Assembly (NCBI RefSeq): GCF_014493765.1
Contig: NZ_JACTVJ010000028.1
Location: 1-64,000 of the forward strand
Source of the DNA: Streptomyces polyasparticus
GTDB lineage: Bacteria > Actinomycetota > Actinomycetes > Streptomycetales > Streptomycetaceae
Length of the DNA: 64,000 nt
Reading direction: 5' to 3'
The position numbers were made by a program, and so were the translations under genes. The notes beneath the pieces were generated by a model that saw nothing but the letters and a program-made list of their open reading frames with translations, made no database searches and was not told where the DNA came from. Below, piece by piece: positions 18,906 through 30,712 of this stretch. Numbering within the stretch: position 1 is the first letter of the stretch; each line of letters begins with the position of its first letter.

Positions 18906-20273
18906 ATGGCGACCGAATACGGACACCGGACCTGGTCCCAGTTCGCGAGCGAGGACGACCGGGACGCCCCGGACCGTCGCGAGCCCGCGCGGCGCCCTCT
19001 CCTTCCGCCCGCACTGCGCGCACCGGTCGAGGCACGCACCTGGCGCGAGTTCGGCTATCTGCTGCTCAGCCTGCCGATCTCCGTCTTCACCTTCACGTAC
19101 GCCGTGGCGATGATCTCGATCGGCGCCGGTCTGCTCATCACCTTCCTCGGCATTCCGGTGCTCGCGGCCGGCCTCGTCGGACTGCGCGGGCTCGGCGCCG
19201 TCGAACGGGCGCGGGCCCGCGGGCTGCTGCACCTCGATGTGGAGAGCCCCGAGCCGCTGCGGCAGAAGAAGCAGGGCGCGCTGTCGTGGATGGGCGCGGT
19301 GCTCAAGAGCGGCGCCTCCTGGCGGCATGTCCTGTACGCGCTGCTTCACTTCCCGTGGGCGACGTTCGCCTTCACCGTGGCGGTGACGTTCTGGACGACC
19401 GGCTGGGGTCTGTTCACGTATCCGCTGTGGCAGTGGGTCTTCCCGATGTACACCGGGCAGGACGGCATCCAGCTGTACGGCGACGAGACCCACCAGTTCT
19501 ATCTGGACAGCCCCTTCGAGATCCTCGTCACCTGCCTGATCGGTCTGCTCGTCGTGCTGGTGACGCCCTGGGTGATCCGTGCTCTGACCAGCGTGGACCG
19601 GCTGATGGTGCTCGGTCTGCTCGGCCCGTCCCGGCTGGTGACCCGCGTCGTGGAGCTGGAGTCGGACCGCGGTGTGGTCGTGGACACGGCGGCGGCCGAT
19701 CTGCGGCGGATCGAGCGCGATCTGCACGACGGCGCCCAGGCCCGTCTGGTGAACCTGGCGATGGACCTCGGTCTGGCCAAGGAGAAGCTGCGGGAGGACC
19801 CCGAGGCCGCCGCGCGGATGGTCGACTCGGCGCACGGCGAGGTGAAGACCGCGCTGCAGGAGCTGCGCGATCTGGCCCGCGGTATCCACCCCGCGGTGCT
19901 CACCGACCGCGGGCTCGACGCCGCGCTGTCCTCGCTGGCCGCGCGGTGCACGGTGCCGGTGCAGGTCGAGGTCGATCTGCCGTACCGCCCGGCGGCGGCC
20001 ATCGAGGGCATCGCGTACTACACGGTCTCCGAGCTGCTGCAGAACGTCAGCAAGCACGCCCAGGCGCGGCGCGCCACGGTCGATGTCTGGAAGTCGGAGA
20101 ACCGGCTGATGCTGCAGGTCATGGACGACGGGATCGGCGGGGCCGGGCTGGGCCAGGGTTCCGGGCTCAGCGGGCTCGCCGAGCGGCTGGACGCGGTGGA
20201 CGGTGTGCTCGCGGTGGACTCCCCCAAGGGCGGGCCGACCTCGATCACGGCGGAGCTGCCCTGGCGGCGCTGA
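18906..20273 (+). CDS. sensor histidine kinase (HisKA_3 type), copy 2
   Basis: A 455-residue paralogue of the preceding kinase. The N-terminal sensor region differs in sequence and is about 65 residues longer, with four hydrophobic segments and an extra extracytoplasmic loop (about 180-200, containing YTGQDGIQLYGDETHQFY). The catalytic core is almost the same: His274 in ERDLHDGAQARLVNLAM, N box ELLQNVSKHAQ and G box GSGLSGLAERL. DNA identity in the core includes an unbroken 85-base run. Probably a second input to the same response regulator. Start at the ATG at 18906. Confidence 0.92.
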   Translation: MATEYGHRTWSQFASEDDRDAPDRREPARRPLLPPALRAPVEARTWREFGYLLLSLPISVFTFTYAVAMISIGAGLLITFLGIPVLAAGLVGLRGLGAVERARARGLLHLDVESPEPLRQKKQGALSWMGAVLKSGASWRHVLYALLHFPWATFAFTVAVTFWTTGWGLFTYPLWQWVFPMYTGQDGIQLYGDETHQFYLDSPFEILVTCLIGLLVVLVTPWVIRALTSVDRLMVLGLLGPSRLVTRVVELESDRGVVVDTAAADLRRIERDLHDGAQARLVNLAMDLGLAKEKLREDPEAAARMVDSAHGEVKTALQELRDLARGIHPAVLTDRGLDAALSSLAARCTVPVQVEVDLPYRPAAAIEGIAYYTVSELLQNVSKHAQARRATVDVWKSENRLMLQVMDDGIGGAGLGQGSGLSGLAERLDAVDGVLAVDSPKGGPTSITAELPWRR

Positions 20274-20348
20274 GTCCCGTTCCGGCCCCGGCCCCGGTGT
20301 GGGGTCGGGGTTCGGTGCGTTGGCGGGTGCGGGTGCGGGTGGGTGGCG

Positions 20349-20456
20349 CCTGCGGCGGGCCTTTCTCCCCTACCGCCCCTTCCCGAAACCGGGGCTGTGC
20401 CCCGGACCCCCGCATCCGGGCTTCGCTCGGATCTGCTCAAACGCCGCAGGGGCTGG
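20349..20456. repeat. dispersed intergenic hairpin element, copy 1
   Basis: A run CTTCCCGAAACCGGGGC, a hairpin with CCGGGGC/GCCCCGG arms, then GCATCCGGGCTTCGCTCGG and CTCAAACGCCGCAGGGGCTG. The inner hairpin is at 20416-20430. Closely related copies lie at 30713-30820 and 37777-37938. Here it sits between the second kinase and the response regulator. Confidence 0.8.
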
Positions 20457-20529
20457 AAGACCCTGGGATGCTGGAAGCATCAGCAGGTGCCTTGAGGGCC
20501 GGGGGGACGGACGGATCGTGGAGGACAGA

Positions 20530-21189
20530 GTGCGCGTGGTCATCGCCGAGGATTCAGTGCTGCTCAGGGAGGGCCTGACCCGGTTGCTGACCGACCGCGG
20601 GCATGACGTCGTGGCCGGCGTCGGCGACGGCGAGGCCCTGATCAAGACCATCGGCGAACTCGCCGCGCAGGATGCGCTGCCGGACGTGGTCGTCGCCGAT
20701 GTGCGGATGCCTCCGACCCACACCGACGAGGGCGTGCGCGCGGCCGTCCATCTGCGCGGAAAGCACCCGGACCTCGGGGTCCTGGTGCTTTCGCAGTACG
20801 TGGAGGAGCAGTACGCCACCGAACTGATCGCGGGTTCCAGCCGCGGTGTCGGCTATCTGCTCAAGGACCGGGTCGCGGAAGTACGGGAGTTCGTCGACGC
20901 CGTCGTCAGGGTCGCCCAGGGCGGCACCGCCCTCGACCCCGAAGTCGTCGCGCAGCTCCTTGGCCGCAGCCGCAAGCAGGATGTGCTCGCCGGGCTTACG
21001 CCACGCGAGCGCGAGGTACTCGGGCTGATGGCCGAAGGCCGTACCAACTCGGCGATCGCGAGGCAGCTGGTGGTGAGCGACGGAGCAGTCGAGAAGCACG
21101 TCAGCAACATCTTCCTGAAGCTCGGCCTGTCACCTAGTGACGGGGATCACCGTCGCGTTCTGGCCGTGCTCACCTACCTCAATTCCTAG
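20530..21189 (+). CDS. NarL/FixJ-family response regulator
   Basis: A 219-residue two-domain regulator. The receiver domain (1-125) has acidic pocket E7-D8, phospho-acceptor Asp57 in VVADVRMPP, a conserved Ser/Thr near 88 and Lys112. The LuxR-type helix-turn-helix (about 153-215) starts LTPREREVLGLMAEGRTNSA. I chose the GTG at 20530 because GGAGG lies nearby upstream and the protein then begins MRVVIAEDS; a GTG at 20518 is also in frame. Partner of the two tandem kinases. Targets are not evident, though the divergent nuo2 cluster is a neighbour. Confidence 0.93.
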   Translation: MRVVIAEDSVLLREGLTRLLTDRGHDVVAGVGDGEALIKTIGELAAQDALPDVVVADVRMPPTHTDEGVRAAVHLRGKHPDLGVLVLSQYVEEQYATELIAGSSRGVGYLLKDRVAEVREFVDAVVRVAQGGTALDPEVVAQLLGRSRKQDVLAGLTPREREVLGLMAEGRTNSAIARQLVVSDGAVEKHVSNIFLKLGLSPSDGDHRRVLAVLTYLNS

Positions 21190-21389
21190 CGACCTGACAC
21201 TCTGTCAGATACGGGAGAGGGGTCGGCGGGCACCGAGGGTGAACTCCCAGGCGGGACCGGAGACCTAGAACCAAAGAACGAGCAGAGAGCGTCATCAGTG
21301 AAGGGCCGGGGGGTGATCGTATGGGGGTCAAAACAGGGGCAAAGTCGGGCACACGGCTGTCTCATTTGACCGTCCACTATCTGACCACC

Positions 21390-21428
21390 CCAGGGAAGGC
21401 GACCCTTACCGACGTAGGGTGGCCCTGG
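21390..21428 (+). promoter_or_regulatory. nested inverted repeat in the korA upstream region
   Basis: Two nested inverted repeats, CCAGGG...CCCTGG (outer) and ACCCT...AGGGT (inner, 21402-21420), lie about 60-95 bases before the korA start. Either a leader hairpin or an operator. The roughly 295 bases upstream of korA contain no gene. Confidence 0.35.
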
Positions 21429-21484
21429 GAAGGACCGGTCGGCCGGTCGCTTCCGTGCCACAGCCTCGAGGGAGGTCCAGTTCA

Positions 21485-24512
<3,028 letters not shown>

Positions 24513-24539
24513 GCACCGACGCGTCCAACTGCCTTACGG

Positions 24540-24573
24540 GGCCCGGTTCCTGAGGAGACTCAGGAACCGGGCC
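24540..24573. terminator. terminator hairpin after korAB
   Basis: Perfect 15-base arms (GGCCCGGTTCCTGAG and complement) with a GAGA loop, followed on the plus strand by TCGTCGTTTCC. It lies between convergent korB and the HxlR regulator gene and could serve both. Confidence 0.8.
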
Positions 24574-24593
24574 TCGTCGTTTCCTCAGGCGCC

Positions 24594-24980
24594 TCAGGAC
24601 CGGGCCTTGTCGTACTCCTCGCGGTTCTCCAGGACGGTCAGCGTGCGCTTCTCGGTCCACAGCGCCAGGGCGCGGACCCGCTCGGCGGCCTCCCGGCCCA
24701 GGTCCGTGAGCGTGTAGTCCACGCGCGGCGGGATCACCGGCTTCGCGTCGCGGTGCACGAAGCCGTCCCGCTCCAGGTTCTGCAGGGTCTGGGCGAGCAT
24801 CTTCTCGCTCACTCCCCCGACATGCCGGCGCAGTTCGCTGAACCGGTACGAGCGCTCGAGCAGCGCGATCAGGATCAGCACGCCCCAGCGGCTCGTGACG
24901 TGCTCGAGCACGCCGCGCGAAGGGCACATCGCGTCATTGACGTCCGGCTTCATGCTCGGGTCCCATGCACTTACGCTCAT
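24594..24980 (-). CDS. qorR: HxlR/DUF24-family redox regulator (QorR-like)
   Basis: A 128-residue winged-helix repressor with the family blocks CPSRGVLEHVTSRWGVLIL, FSELRRHVGGVSEKMLAQTL and DYTLTDLGREAAERVRAL. The single N-terminal Cys19 is placed where DUF24 regulators such as HypR, YodB and QorR sense electrophiles or disulfide stress. It is divergent from a QorB-like quinone reductase gene, the arrangement known for qorR/qor2 pairs. It most likely represses both genes through an operator in the 122 bases between them. The start may be the ATG at 24980 or an internal one ten codons in. Confidence 0.85.
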   Translation of the reverse strand: MSVSAWDPSMKPDVNDAMCPSRGVLEHVTSRWGVLILIALLERSYRFSELRRHVGGVSEKMLAQTLQNLERDGFVHRDAKPVIPPRVDYTLTDLGREAAERVRALALWTEKRTLTVLENREEYDKARS

Positions 24981-24984
24981 GCCA

Positions 24985-25007
24985 GTACCTTACTTCAAAG
25001 TGGGTAC
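24985..25007. promoter_or_regulatory. candidate QorR operator
   Basis: An imperfect palindrome, GTACC-N4-TT-C-AA-N4-GGTAC, located just upstream of the regulator start and 96 bases before the oxidoreductase start. Placement suits autorepression plus control of the divergent gene. Assignment is by position and symmetry only. Confidence 0.4.
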
Positions 25008-25102
25008 TTCCTTCTGGTTAGTGCCCAGCTTACGGTGGGGTCATCACCGAGAACAAGAGTCTCTGACGGAACAAAACTCTCAGACCCACCGAGGAGCACC
25101 CC

Positions 25103-25957
25103 ATGATCGTCGTCACCGGAGCCACCGGACAGCTCGGCCGCCTCGTCATCGACGAGCTGCTGACCAAGGTCCCCGCGAGCCAGGTCGCCGCCGTCGTCCG
25201 CGACAAGGACAAGGCCGCCGGCCTCGCCGAGCGCGGTGTCGAGCTGCGGATCGGGGACTACTCGCAGCCCGAGACGCTGTCCGGCGCCTTCCGGGCGGGC
25301 GACCGGGTGCTTCTGATCTCCGGCAGCGAGGTCGGCCAGCGGGTGGCGCAGCACCAGGCCGTGATCGACGCCGCGAAGGACGCCGGCGTGGCCCTCCTCG
25401 CGTACACCGGTGTCCTCGGCGGACCCGAGGCCGACTTCAAGCTGGCCGCCGAGCACAAGGTCACCGAGCAGGCGATCCTCGACTCCGCCCTGCCGTACAC
25501 CTTCCTGCGCAACGGCTGGTACCACGAGAACTACACCGCCAACCTCGCCCCGGTCCTGGAGCACGGCGCCGTCCTGCAGAGCGCGGGCGACGGCCGGGTC
25601 GCCTCCGCCGCGCGCGCCGACTACGCCGCCGCGGCCGCCGCCGTCCTGACCGGCGAGGGCCACGAGAACGCCACGTACGAGCTGAGCGGCGATGTGGCCT
25701 GGAGCTTCGAGGAGTACGCGGCCGAGCTCTCGCGCCGGACCGGCAAGACCATCGCGTACGCGAACGTGCCGGCCGAGCAGCACCTGGCCGTGCTCACCGG
25801 GGCGGGCCTGCCGGAGGCCTTCGCCGAGATCCTGGTGGACGTGGACGCGGCCGTCGCCCGCGGTCTTCTCGCGCGGCAGAACGGCGATCTGGCCCGGCTG
25901 ATCGGCCGCCCGACCACCCCCATCGCGGATGCCGTCAAGCAGGCGCTGGCCGCCTGA
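25103..25957 (+). CDS. qorB: NAD(P)-dependent quinone oxidoreductase, QorB/NmrA-like
   Basis: A 284-residue atypical short-chain dehydrogenase. The N-terminal Rossmann motif is VVTGATGQLG, and further family blocks are AYTGVLGGPEADFKLAAEHK and TFLRNGWYHENY, which match NADPH:quinone oxidoreductase 2 (QOR2/QorB) proteins. It would reduce quinones and electrophilic carbonyls using NAD(P)H. Start at the ATG at 25103 with GAGG about 12 bases upstream. Divergent from the HxlR regulator, which likely controls it, and closed by a long hairpin. Confidence 0.87.
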   Translation: MIVVTGATGQLGRLVIDELLTKVPASQVAAVVRDKDKAAGLAERGVELRIGDYSQPETLSGAFRAGDRVLLISGSEVGQRVAQHQAVIDAAKDAGVALLAYTGVLGGPEADFKLAAEHKVTEQAILDSALPYTFLRNGWYHENYTANLAPVLEHGAVLQSAGDGRVASAARADYAAAAAAVLTGEGHENATYELSGDVAWSFEEYAAELSRRTGKTIAYANVPAEQHLAVLTGAGLPEAFAEILVDVDAAVARGLLARQNGDLARLIGRPTTPIADAVKQALAA

Positions 25958-25978
25958 CCTGCACTCTCCTCGCACCGA

Positions 25979-26022
25979 CCCGGCTGTCATGACCGTATAG
26001 CGATACGGGCATGACAGCCGGG
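25979..26022 (+). terminator. terminator hairpin after qorB-like gene
   Basis: Arms CCCGGCTGTCATG and CATGACAGCCGGG continue, across small mismatches, into CCGTAT/ATACGG, making a stem of about 19 base pairs with a short loop, 22 bases after the stop. Confidence 0.75.
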
Positions 26023-26074
26023 CCCCTGTGCCGCTACCTTCGAATGGGTCGAGGTGCGAGGACGAGGAGGGGCC

Positions 26075-27034
26075 TTGAAGCCGTCGGGCGAAGGGCGAGC
26101 GGGGCTCATATACGGCTTTGCCGCGTACGGGATGTGGGGCCTCGTGCCGCTGTTCTGGCCGCTGCTCAAGCCGGCCGGCGCGGTGGAGATCCTCGCGCAC
26201 CGGATGGTGTGGTCCCTGGTGCTCGTGGGGCTCGTGCTCCTCGTGATGCGTCGCTGGGCCTGGGCCGGGGAGCTGCTCCGCCAGCCCCGCAAGCTCGCCC
26301 TGATCACCGTCGCCGCCACCGTGATCACCGTGAACTGGGGCGTCTACATCTGGGCCGTGAACTCCGGCCAGGTCGTCGAGGCCTCGCTCGGCTACTTCAT
26401 CAACCCGCTCGTCACCATCGCGATGGGCGTGCTCCTGCTCAAGGAGCGGCTGCGGCCCGTCCAGTGGGCCGCCGTCGGCATCGGCCTCGCGGCCGTGCTC
26501 GTGCTCGCGATCGGGTACGGGCAGCCGCCGTGGATCTCCCTGACGCTCGCGTTCTCGTTCGCCACGTACGGCCTGGTCAAGAAGAAGCTCAACCTCGGCG
26601 GCCTGGAGTCGCTCGCCGCCGAGACCGCGGTGCAGTTCCTGCCCGCGCTCGCCTATCTGCTGTGGCTCGGCTCGCGCGGCGACGCCGCCTTCGGCGCGCA
26701 CGGCGCCGGGCATGCGGCGCTGCTCGCCGCGACCGGTGTGGTCACCGCGCTGCCCCTGGTCTGCTTCGGTGCCGCCGCGATCCGCGTACCACTGTCCACG
26801 CTGGGGCTCCTGCAGTACCTGGCGCCGGTCTTCCAGTTCCTGCTCGGCGTCTGGTACTTCCACGAGGCCATGCCGCCGGAGCGCTGGGCCGGCTTCGCCC
26901 TCGTCTGGCTGGCGCTGACCCTGCTGACCTGGGACGCGCTGCGTACGGCGCGCAGGAACCGGGCCGAGACGCTGCGGCTTGCGGTACAGGCCCAGGCGAC
27001 GGCGCCCGTGCCGCCGCGGGAGCCGGCCGCCTGA
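26075..27034 (+). CDS. rarD: RarD-family EamA transporter
   Basis: A 319-residue membrane protein with ten hydrophobic helices arranged as two EamA repeats. RarD signatures are YGFAAYGMWGLVPLFWPLL at the start, NWGVYIWAVNSGQVVEASLG and YFINPLVTI in the middle, and LSTLGLLQYLAPVFQFLLGV near the end. RarD proteins were linked to chloramphenicol sensitivity; the true substrate is unknown. I favour the TTG at 26075, which has GAGGAGG just upstream; a GTG at 26054 is in frame. Confidence 0.9.
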   Translation: MKPSGEGRAGLIYGFAAYGMWGLVPLFWPLLKPAGAVEILAHRMVWSLVLVGLVLLVMRRWAWAGELLRQPRKLALITVAATVITVNWGVYIWAVNSGQVVEASLGYFINPLVTIAMGVLLLKERLRPVQWAAVGIGLAAVLVLAIGYGQPPWISLTLAFSFATYGLVKKKLNLGGLESLAAETAVQFLPALAYLLWLGSRGDAAFGAHGAGHAALLAATGVVTALPLVCFGAAAIRVPLSTLGLLQYLAPVFQFLLGVWYFHEAMPPERWAGFALVWLALTLLTWDALRTARRNRAETLRLAVQAQATAPVPPREPAA

Positions 27035-27092
27035 TCCACCTCACCCTTCCTTGAGGACGCCAGTTGTCCGCAAGCCCGGGTGTACTGGTGGC

Positions 27093-27542
27093 ATGACTCT
27101 GCACTGGAAACTCGTCATCGACGCCGAGGAACCCCGCAGCCAGGCCGACTTCTGGGCTGCCGCACTCGGCTACGAGCTGGAGGACCACAGCGCCCTGATC
27201 GGGCAGCTGCTCACGGCCGGCGCGGTGAAGGCCGAAGAGGTCCCGGAGTGGAACGGCCGCCCGGCCTTCCGCGACTACGCGGCCGTACGGCATCCCGACG
27301 ACCCGTACGAGGAGCACACGGGCACCGGTCTGGGGCGGCGGCTGCTGTTCCAGCGCGTACCGGAGAAGAAGACCGGCAAGAACCGGCTCCATCTCGACGT
27401 ACATGCCGGTGAGGGCCGCCGTGACGAGGAGGTCGCGCGCCTCGAAGCGCTCGGGGCGCGGGAGCTGTACCGGATCAAGGAGCCGATCGGTGAGTGGGTG
27501 ACGATGGCGGATCCGGAGGGGAACGAGTTCTGCGTCCAGTGA
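27093..27542 (+). CDS. VOC family protein (glyoxalase-like)
   Basis: A 149-residue vicinal-oxygen-chelate protein of the 'glyoxalase-like domain' type: LHWKLVIDAEEPRSQADFWA at the start, NRLHLDVHAGEGRR in the middle, and the closing MADPEGNEFCV. The spacing of the two half-sites is normal. The metal and substrate are unknown. Start at the ATG at 27093, followed after the stop by a hairpin. Confidence 0.87.
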   Translation: MTLHWKLVIDAEEPRSQADFWAAALGYELEDHSALIGQLLTAGAVKAEEVPEWNGRPAFRDYAAVRHPDDPYEEHTGTGLGRRLLFQRVPEKKTGKNRLHLDVHAGEGRRDEEVARLEALGARELYRIKEPIGEWVTMADPEGNEFCVQ

Positions 27543-27546
27543 CGGT

Positions 27547-27582
27547 GTGCGGTGACGGCTTCCGGTGAAGTCGTCACCGCAC
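27547..27582. terminator. terminator hairpin between convergent genes
   Basis: Perfect 11-base arms, GTGCGGTGACG and CGTCACCGCAC, with a 14-base loop directly after the VOC stop. The converging hydrolase gene ends 38 bases further on. Confidence 0.7.
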
Positions 27583-27619
27583 GCCGCCCGGTGGCGGCGT
27601 CCCCCTCCGACTCGGTGGA

Positions 27620-29107
27620 TCAGGGCGCGATGCCGACGCCCTCGATCCGGCTCCAGCGGCGCTCCTGGCCCGCGGTCATCGCGGGCCAGTCGCGGCCGCC
27701 GTCCGGCCGGGCCTCGACCCGTGAGGCGTACGAGCCGGGCCGGAAGCCCGCGTCGTAGAAGCAGCCCGTGCCGTACGTGGCGTCGAACGCGGCGCAGGAC
27801 TCCGCGACCGACCGCGCCGAGGGCCGCTTGCCGGTATCGGCCCACGCCGCGAGCCGGGCCATGGAGTTGGCGTACTCGGCCTTGCTGAGCTGGCTGTGCT
27901 CGCTCTCGCGCGTGAAGGTCTGCAGGAGCAGGTGATCGCGGCCGGCCTCTTCGAGCGTCATCCGGTACGCCGACTCGTGCTCGACGAACGCCGTCGGGTC
28001 GTCGATGGCGTGCAGCGTGAGGACGGGGATCTCGACGTCCCCCGTCAGGTCGCTGTCGTACGAGAGGTCGCGCAGCGCGGTGGGGTCGGCCTCGAAGCGC
28101 TCGACGCCGGCGTTGAGCGCCCTGTCGTCGTGCGAACCGGAGTAGCGGACGCCCTTGTTGGTGAAGGGGTTACGGCCGCCGAGCCGGGTGTGCACGATGT
28201 CGCGGAAGGTGAACACCGAGAAGCGCAGATGTGATTCGAGGGTGCGCTCGGGGATCTTCGTCACGGCGAGGATGTCGTCGAGGTTGCGCTGCTGCAGCAC
28301 GGTGCGCTCGGCAGGGGCCAGGTCGTAACCCGTGCACTCGCGCAGGCGGGCGCGCAGCCCGGTCGTGGTCAGCGTCGAGTCGGCGCGCAGGCCCTGCCAC
28401 AAGGGGTACTGCGGCTCGGTCGGGCGGGGCAGGTTGGCGCAGTAGTACTGGTAGACCACGCGCAGATCGACCCGGTAGTCGTAGCCGCGCGAGCCGCCGC
28501 CGAGCACACCGTTGGTGAGCAGCGCCGCGTCGTAGGGGCCGCGCCTGTCCCCGTACATCTCCAGGGCCTTGGCCGCGATATTGCCGCCCCAGGACTGCCC
28601 GTGCAGGAAGGTGCGCTCCGGCTCGCCGAACTCGGCGGCGAACTGCCGCCGTACGTTCTCGGTGTCGATCGCGCCCATCCGCGTGCCGTAGCCGCCGCGG
28701 CGGTACGAGGAGCCGGCCCAGGCGTATCCCTCGTCGACCATGACCGACCAGCGGTCGAGGTCCTCGACACTGCGGGCCGGGTCGGAGGCCTCGCCCAGGT
28801 CGGGGCCGCCGTGGGCGTGGACGACGAGGTCGCCGTTCCAGTCCTTGGGGACGGCGATCGCGTAGTACGCGCCGTTGGAGTCCTGGCCGGTGTAACAGGC
28901 CGCCTTGTCGCCGATGCTCGCCGGGCAGGCGACCTGGTCCGACCGCTGGGCGCCGGCCTGGGCCGGGCTCGCGGCGGTCAGGGTGCCCGCGAGGAGGCCC
29001 GCTGCCGCCGCGGCCGCCGCGAGGACGTGCCGCAGTCCTCCCCGTATAGGTCGTATCGCCGGTGTCGCCCGTATCAGTCGTTTCGCCCGTATCGAAGGTG
29101 TCCTCAA
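27620..29107 (-). CDS. secreted alpha/beta hydrolase
   Basis: A 495-residue exported protein. The N-terminus has an arginine-rich region, a hydrophobic alanine-rich segment (about 28-46) and a signal peptidase-like site ASPAQA-GA. The nucleophile elbow is HGQSWGGN (Ser at about 173), an HGGPDLGEA oxyanion-type segment is at about 99, and late Asp/His candidates lie in HAIDDPTAF and SEHSQLS. It resembles secreted alpha/beta hydrolases of the tannase/peptidase type, but I cannot assign a substrate. The start is uncertain: a TTG at 29107 is the longest, and shorter starts would remove only unconserved residues. Confidence 0.8.
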   Translation of the reverse strand: MRTPSIRAKRLIRATPAIRPIRGGLRHVLAAAAAAAGLLAGTLTAASPAQAGAQRSDQVACPASIGDKAACYTGQDSNGAYYAIAVPKDWNGDLVVHAHGGPDLGEASDPARSVEDLDRWSVMVDEGYAWAGSSYRRGGYGTRMGAIDTENVRRQFAAEFGEPERTFLHGQSWGGNIAAKALEMYGDRRGPYDAALLTNGVLGGGSRGYDYRVDLRVVYQYYCANLPRPTEPQYPLWQGLRADSTLTTTGLRARLRECTGYDLAPAERTVLQQRNLDDILAVTKIPERTLESHLRFSVFTFRDIVHTRLGGRNPFTNKGVRYSGSHDDRALNAGVERFEADPTALRDLSYDSDLTGDVEIPVLTLHAIDDPTAFVEHESAYRMTLEEAGRDHLLLQTFTRESEHSQLSKAEYANSMARLAAWADTGKRPSARSVAESCAAFDATYGTGCFYDAGFRPGSYASRVEARPDGGRDWPAMTAGQERRWSRIEGVGIAP

Positions 29108-29225
29108 AACAACGCTCCTGACCTCGGTGGCACGCCGTCGTCGCGCCGAGCGCTGTGATGCTAGGAAGCGGATCGCCGCCGCTCCATGGGTCCGGTGATT
29201 GCGTTCATAGTGTGCGGACGCACGA

Positions 29226-29254
29226 GGGCCGGAGGGCGTCTCGCCCTCCGGCCC
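29226..29254 (-). terminator. terminator hairpin after LolA-like gene
   Basis: Perfect 13-base arms GGGCCGGAGGGCG / CGCCCTCCGGCCC with a 3-base loop, starting 19 bases beyond the stop of the minus-strand gene at 29274. Confidence 0.8.
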
Positions 29255-29273
29255 AACCGAACTTCTGCCGGCG

Positions 29274-30545
29274 CTACTTCGCCTCGTTCGCCGCCTTCAC
29301 CAGCGCGTCCTTGGTGACCGCGCCCGCGTAGACCTTGCCGTCGTCCGTCATGAGGACGTTGATCAGACGGGTCTTGAAAACGGTGCCTTCGCCGAACTCA
29401 CCGCTGACCTTGTCGCCGAAGGAGTCGAGCAGACCGCCTACACCGGCCGGCATGTCCTTCATCTCACCCTCGTCCGGCATGCCCTGGCCGCCGGTGTCGA
29501 AGGTGGCGATGGTGGACCAGCCCTCGCCGATGACGTTCATGCCGCCCAGGTCGCCCTCGGCCGGCATGCCTTCCTTGCCGAACTCCTTCTCCAGGTCCTT
29601 GAGGTCCTTCTCCACGTCCTTGGGCAGGTCCTTCGGCAGGTCCTTCGGAGCCTGCTTCTCCAAGTCCTCGCCCTCGGTGACCTTGGCGCCCTTCGGCAGC
29701 GCGAAGTTCGAAGCGTCCGGCTTCGAGAAGTCGATCTTCGTGAAGCCCGCGTCGACCACGGGCTTGCCGCCGTCGGTGGAGTTGAGCGCGAACTTCAGCG
29801 GTACGTAGGTGTCCGCGTCCACATCGATGGTGATCGAGCTGATCGTGGAGCCGGACTGCTTGGGCTCCAGCTTCAGCTGGTACGCGTCCTGTCCCGCGAT
29901 CCGCGAGGTGCCGTCCACGGTGACCTTGGTGGTAGGGTCCGCGGCCTTGAGCGCCTGCTCCGCCAGCTCCTTGGGGGTGGCGGTCGGCTCGGCCTCGTGG
30001 CCCTCGCCCGCGTCGCCCTTCGTGTGCACGGCTTCCTTCGTGCCGCTGTCGTACGCCCAGACATCGTCCCCGTTGTGGATCAGGCTGTAGTCCGAGCCCT
30101 TGCCGAGGATCGTGACCTTCTGCTTGTCCGGACCGTCGGCGGCGACCTGCAGATGGTGGGTGCCGGTGGCGAGTTCGAGCAGCTTGCTCTGCGGATCGGC
30201 GGTGGCGCCCTTGCCGTCACCGCCGTCCTTGCCGCCGCCGGCCAGGTCGCCGAGGTCGGCGAGACCGGCGAAGGAGGGCAGGCCCAGGTCGGTGCTGATC
30301 TTCACGTTGCCGGAGAGCTGCTCGGTGTCCGACGCGGCGATCTTCTCGATGAGCTCCTGCGCGCTGATCTTCGGCAGATCGGGGTCGCCGGAGCTCGCGA
30401 GCGCCGGCACCAGGCCGATGGTGGCCGCCGCGACACCGGCCACGGCGATGGGCACGATGTAACGCGCCGCCTTGCGCCGGCCGTCGCGCAGGTCATCGGC
30501 CTCGTCGCGTACAGGTGCCGGTTCGTAGGGTGCGTTGGGTGCCAT
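29274..30545 (-). CDS. LolA/LppX-like membrane-anchored exported protein
   Basis: A 423-residue protein with a cytoplasmic N-terminus rich in Pro/Asp, one hydrophobic segment (about 30-50) acting as signal anchor, and an extracytoplasmic domain of the LolA-like fold (DUF2092 kin): DPDLPKISAQELIEKIAASD early, YSLIHNGDDVWAYDS in the middle, and QDAYQLKLEPKQ. Between about 295 and 320 is a Lys/Asp/Leu/Pro repeat (KDLPKDLPKDVEKDLKDLEK). Such proteins may bind lipids or lipoproteins at the cell surface. I start at the ATG at 30545, which has GGAGGTAAGG upstream. Confidence 0.82.
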   Translation of the reverse strand: MAPNAPYEPAPVRDEADDLRDGRRKAARYIVPIAVAGVAAATIGLVPALASSGDPDLPKISAQELIEKIAASDTEQLSGNVKISTDLGLPSFAGLADLGDLAGGGKDGGDGKGATADPQSKLLELATGTHHLQVAADGPDKQKVTILGKGSDYSLIHNGDDVWAYDSGTKEAVHTKGDAGEGHEAEPTATPKELAEQALKAADPTTKVTVDGTSRIAGQDAYQLKLEPKQSGSTISSITIDVDADTYVPLKFALNSTDGGKPVVDAGFTKIDFSKPDASNFALPKGAKVTEGEDLEKQAPKDLPKDLPKDVEKDLKDLEKEFGKEGMPAEGDLGGMNVIGEGWSTIATFDTGGQGMPDEGEMKDMPAGVGGLLDSFGDKVSGEFGEGTVFKTRLINVLMTDDGKVYAGAVTKDALVKAANEAK

Positions 30546-30712
30546 GGGTGCCTTACCTCCGTGGTGCGGCGGGCGGATCACGTCGTCTTCTGTGCCTCTC
30601 CATACGACCAAATCGCCTGCCCCGAAGCGTCAGCCCCCGGATGCAACTCCATGTACTGCTGTGGGATGACATGAGGTGGTGCCCAGTGCTCCGACCCGTA
30701 GGGGGTGGGGGT

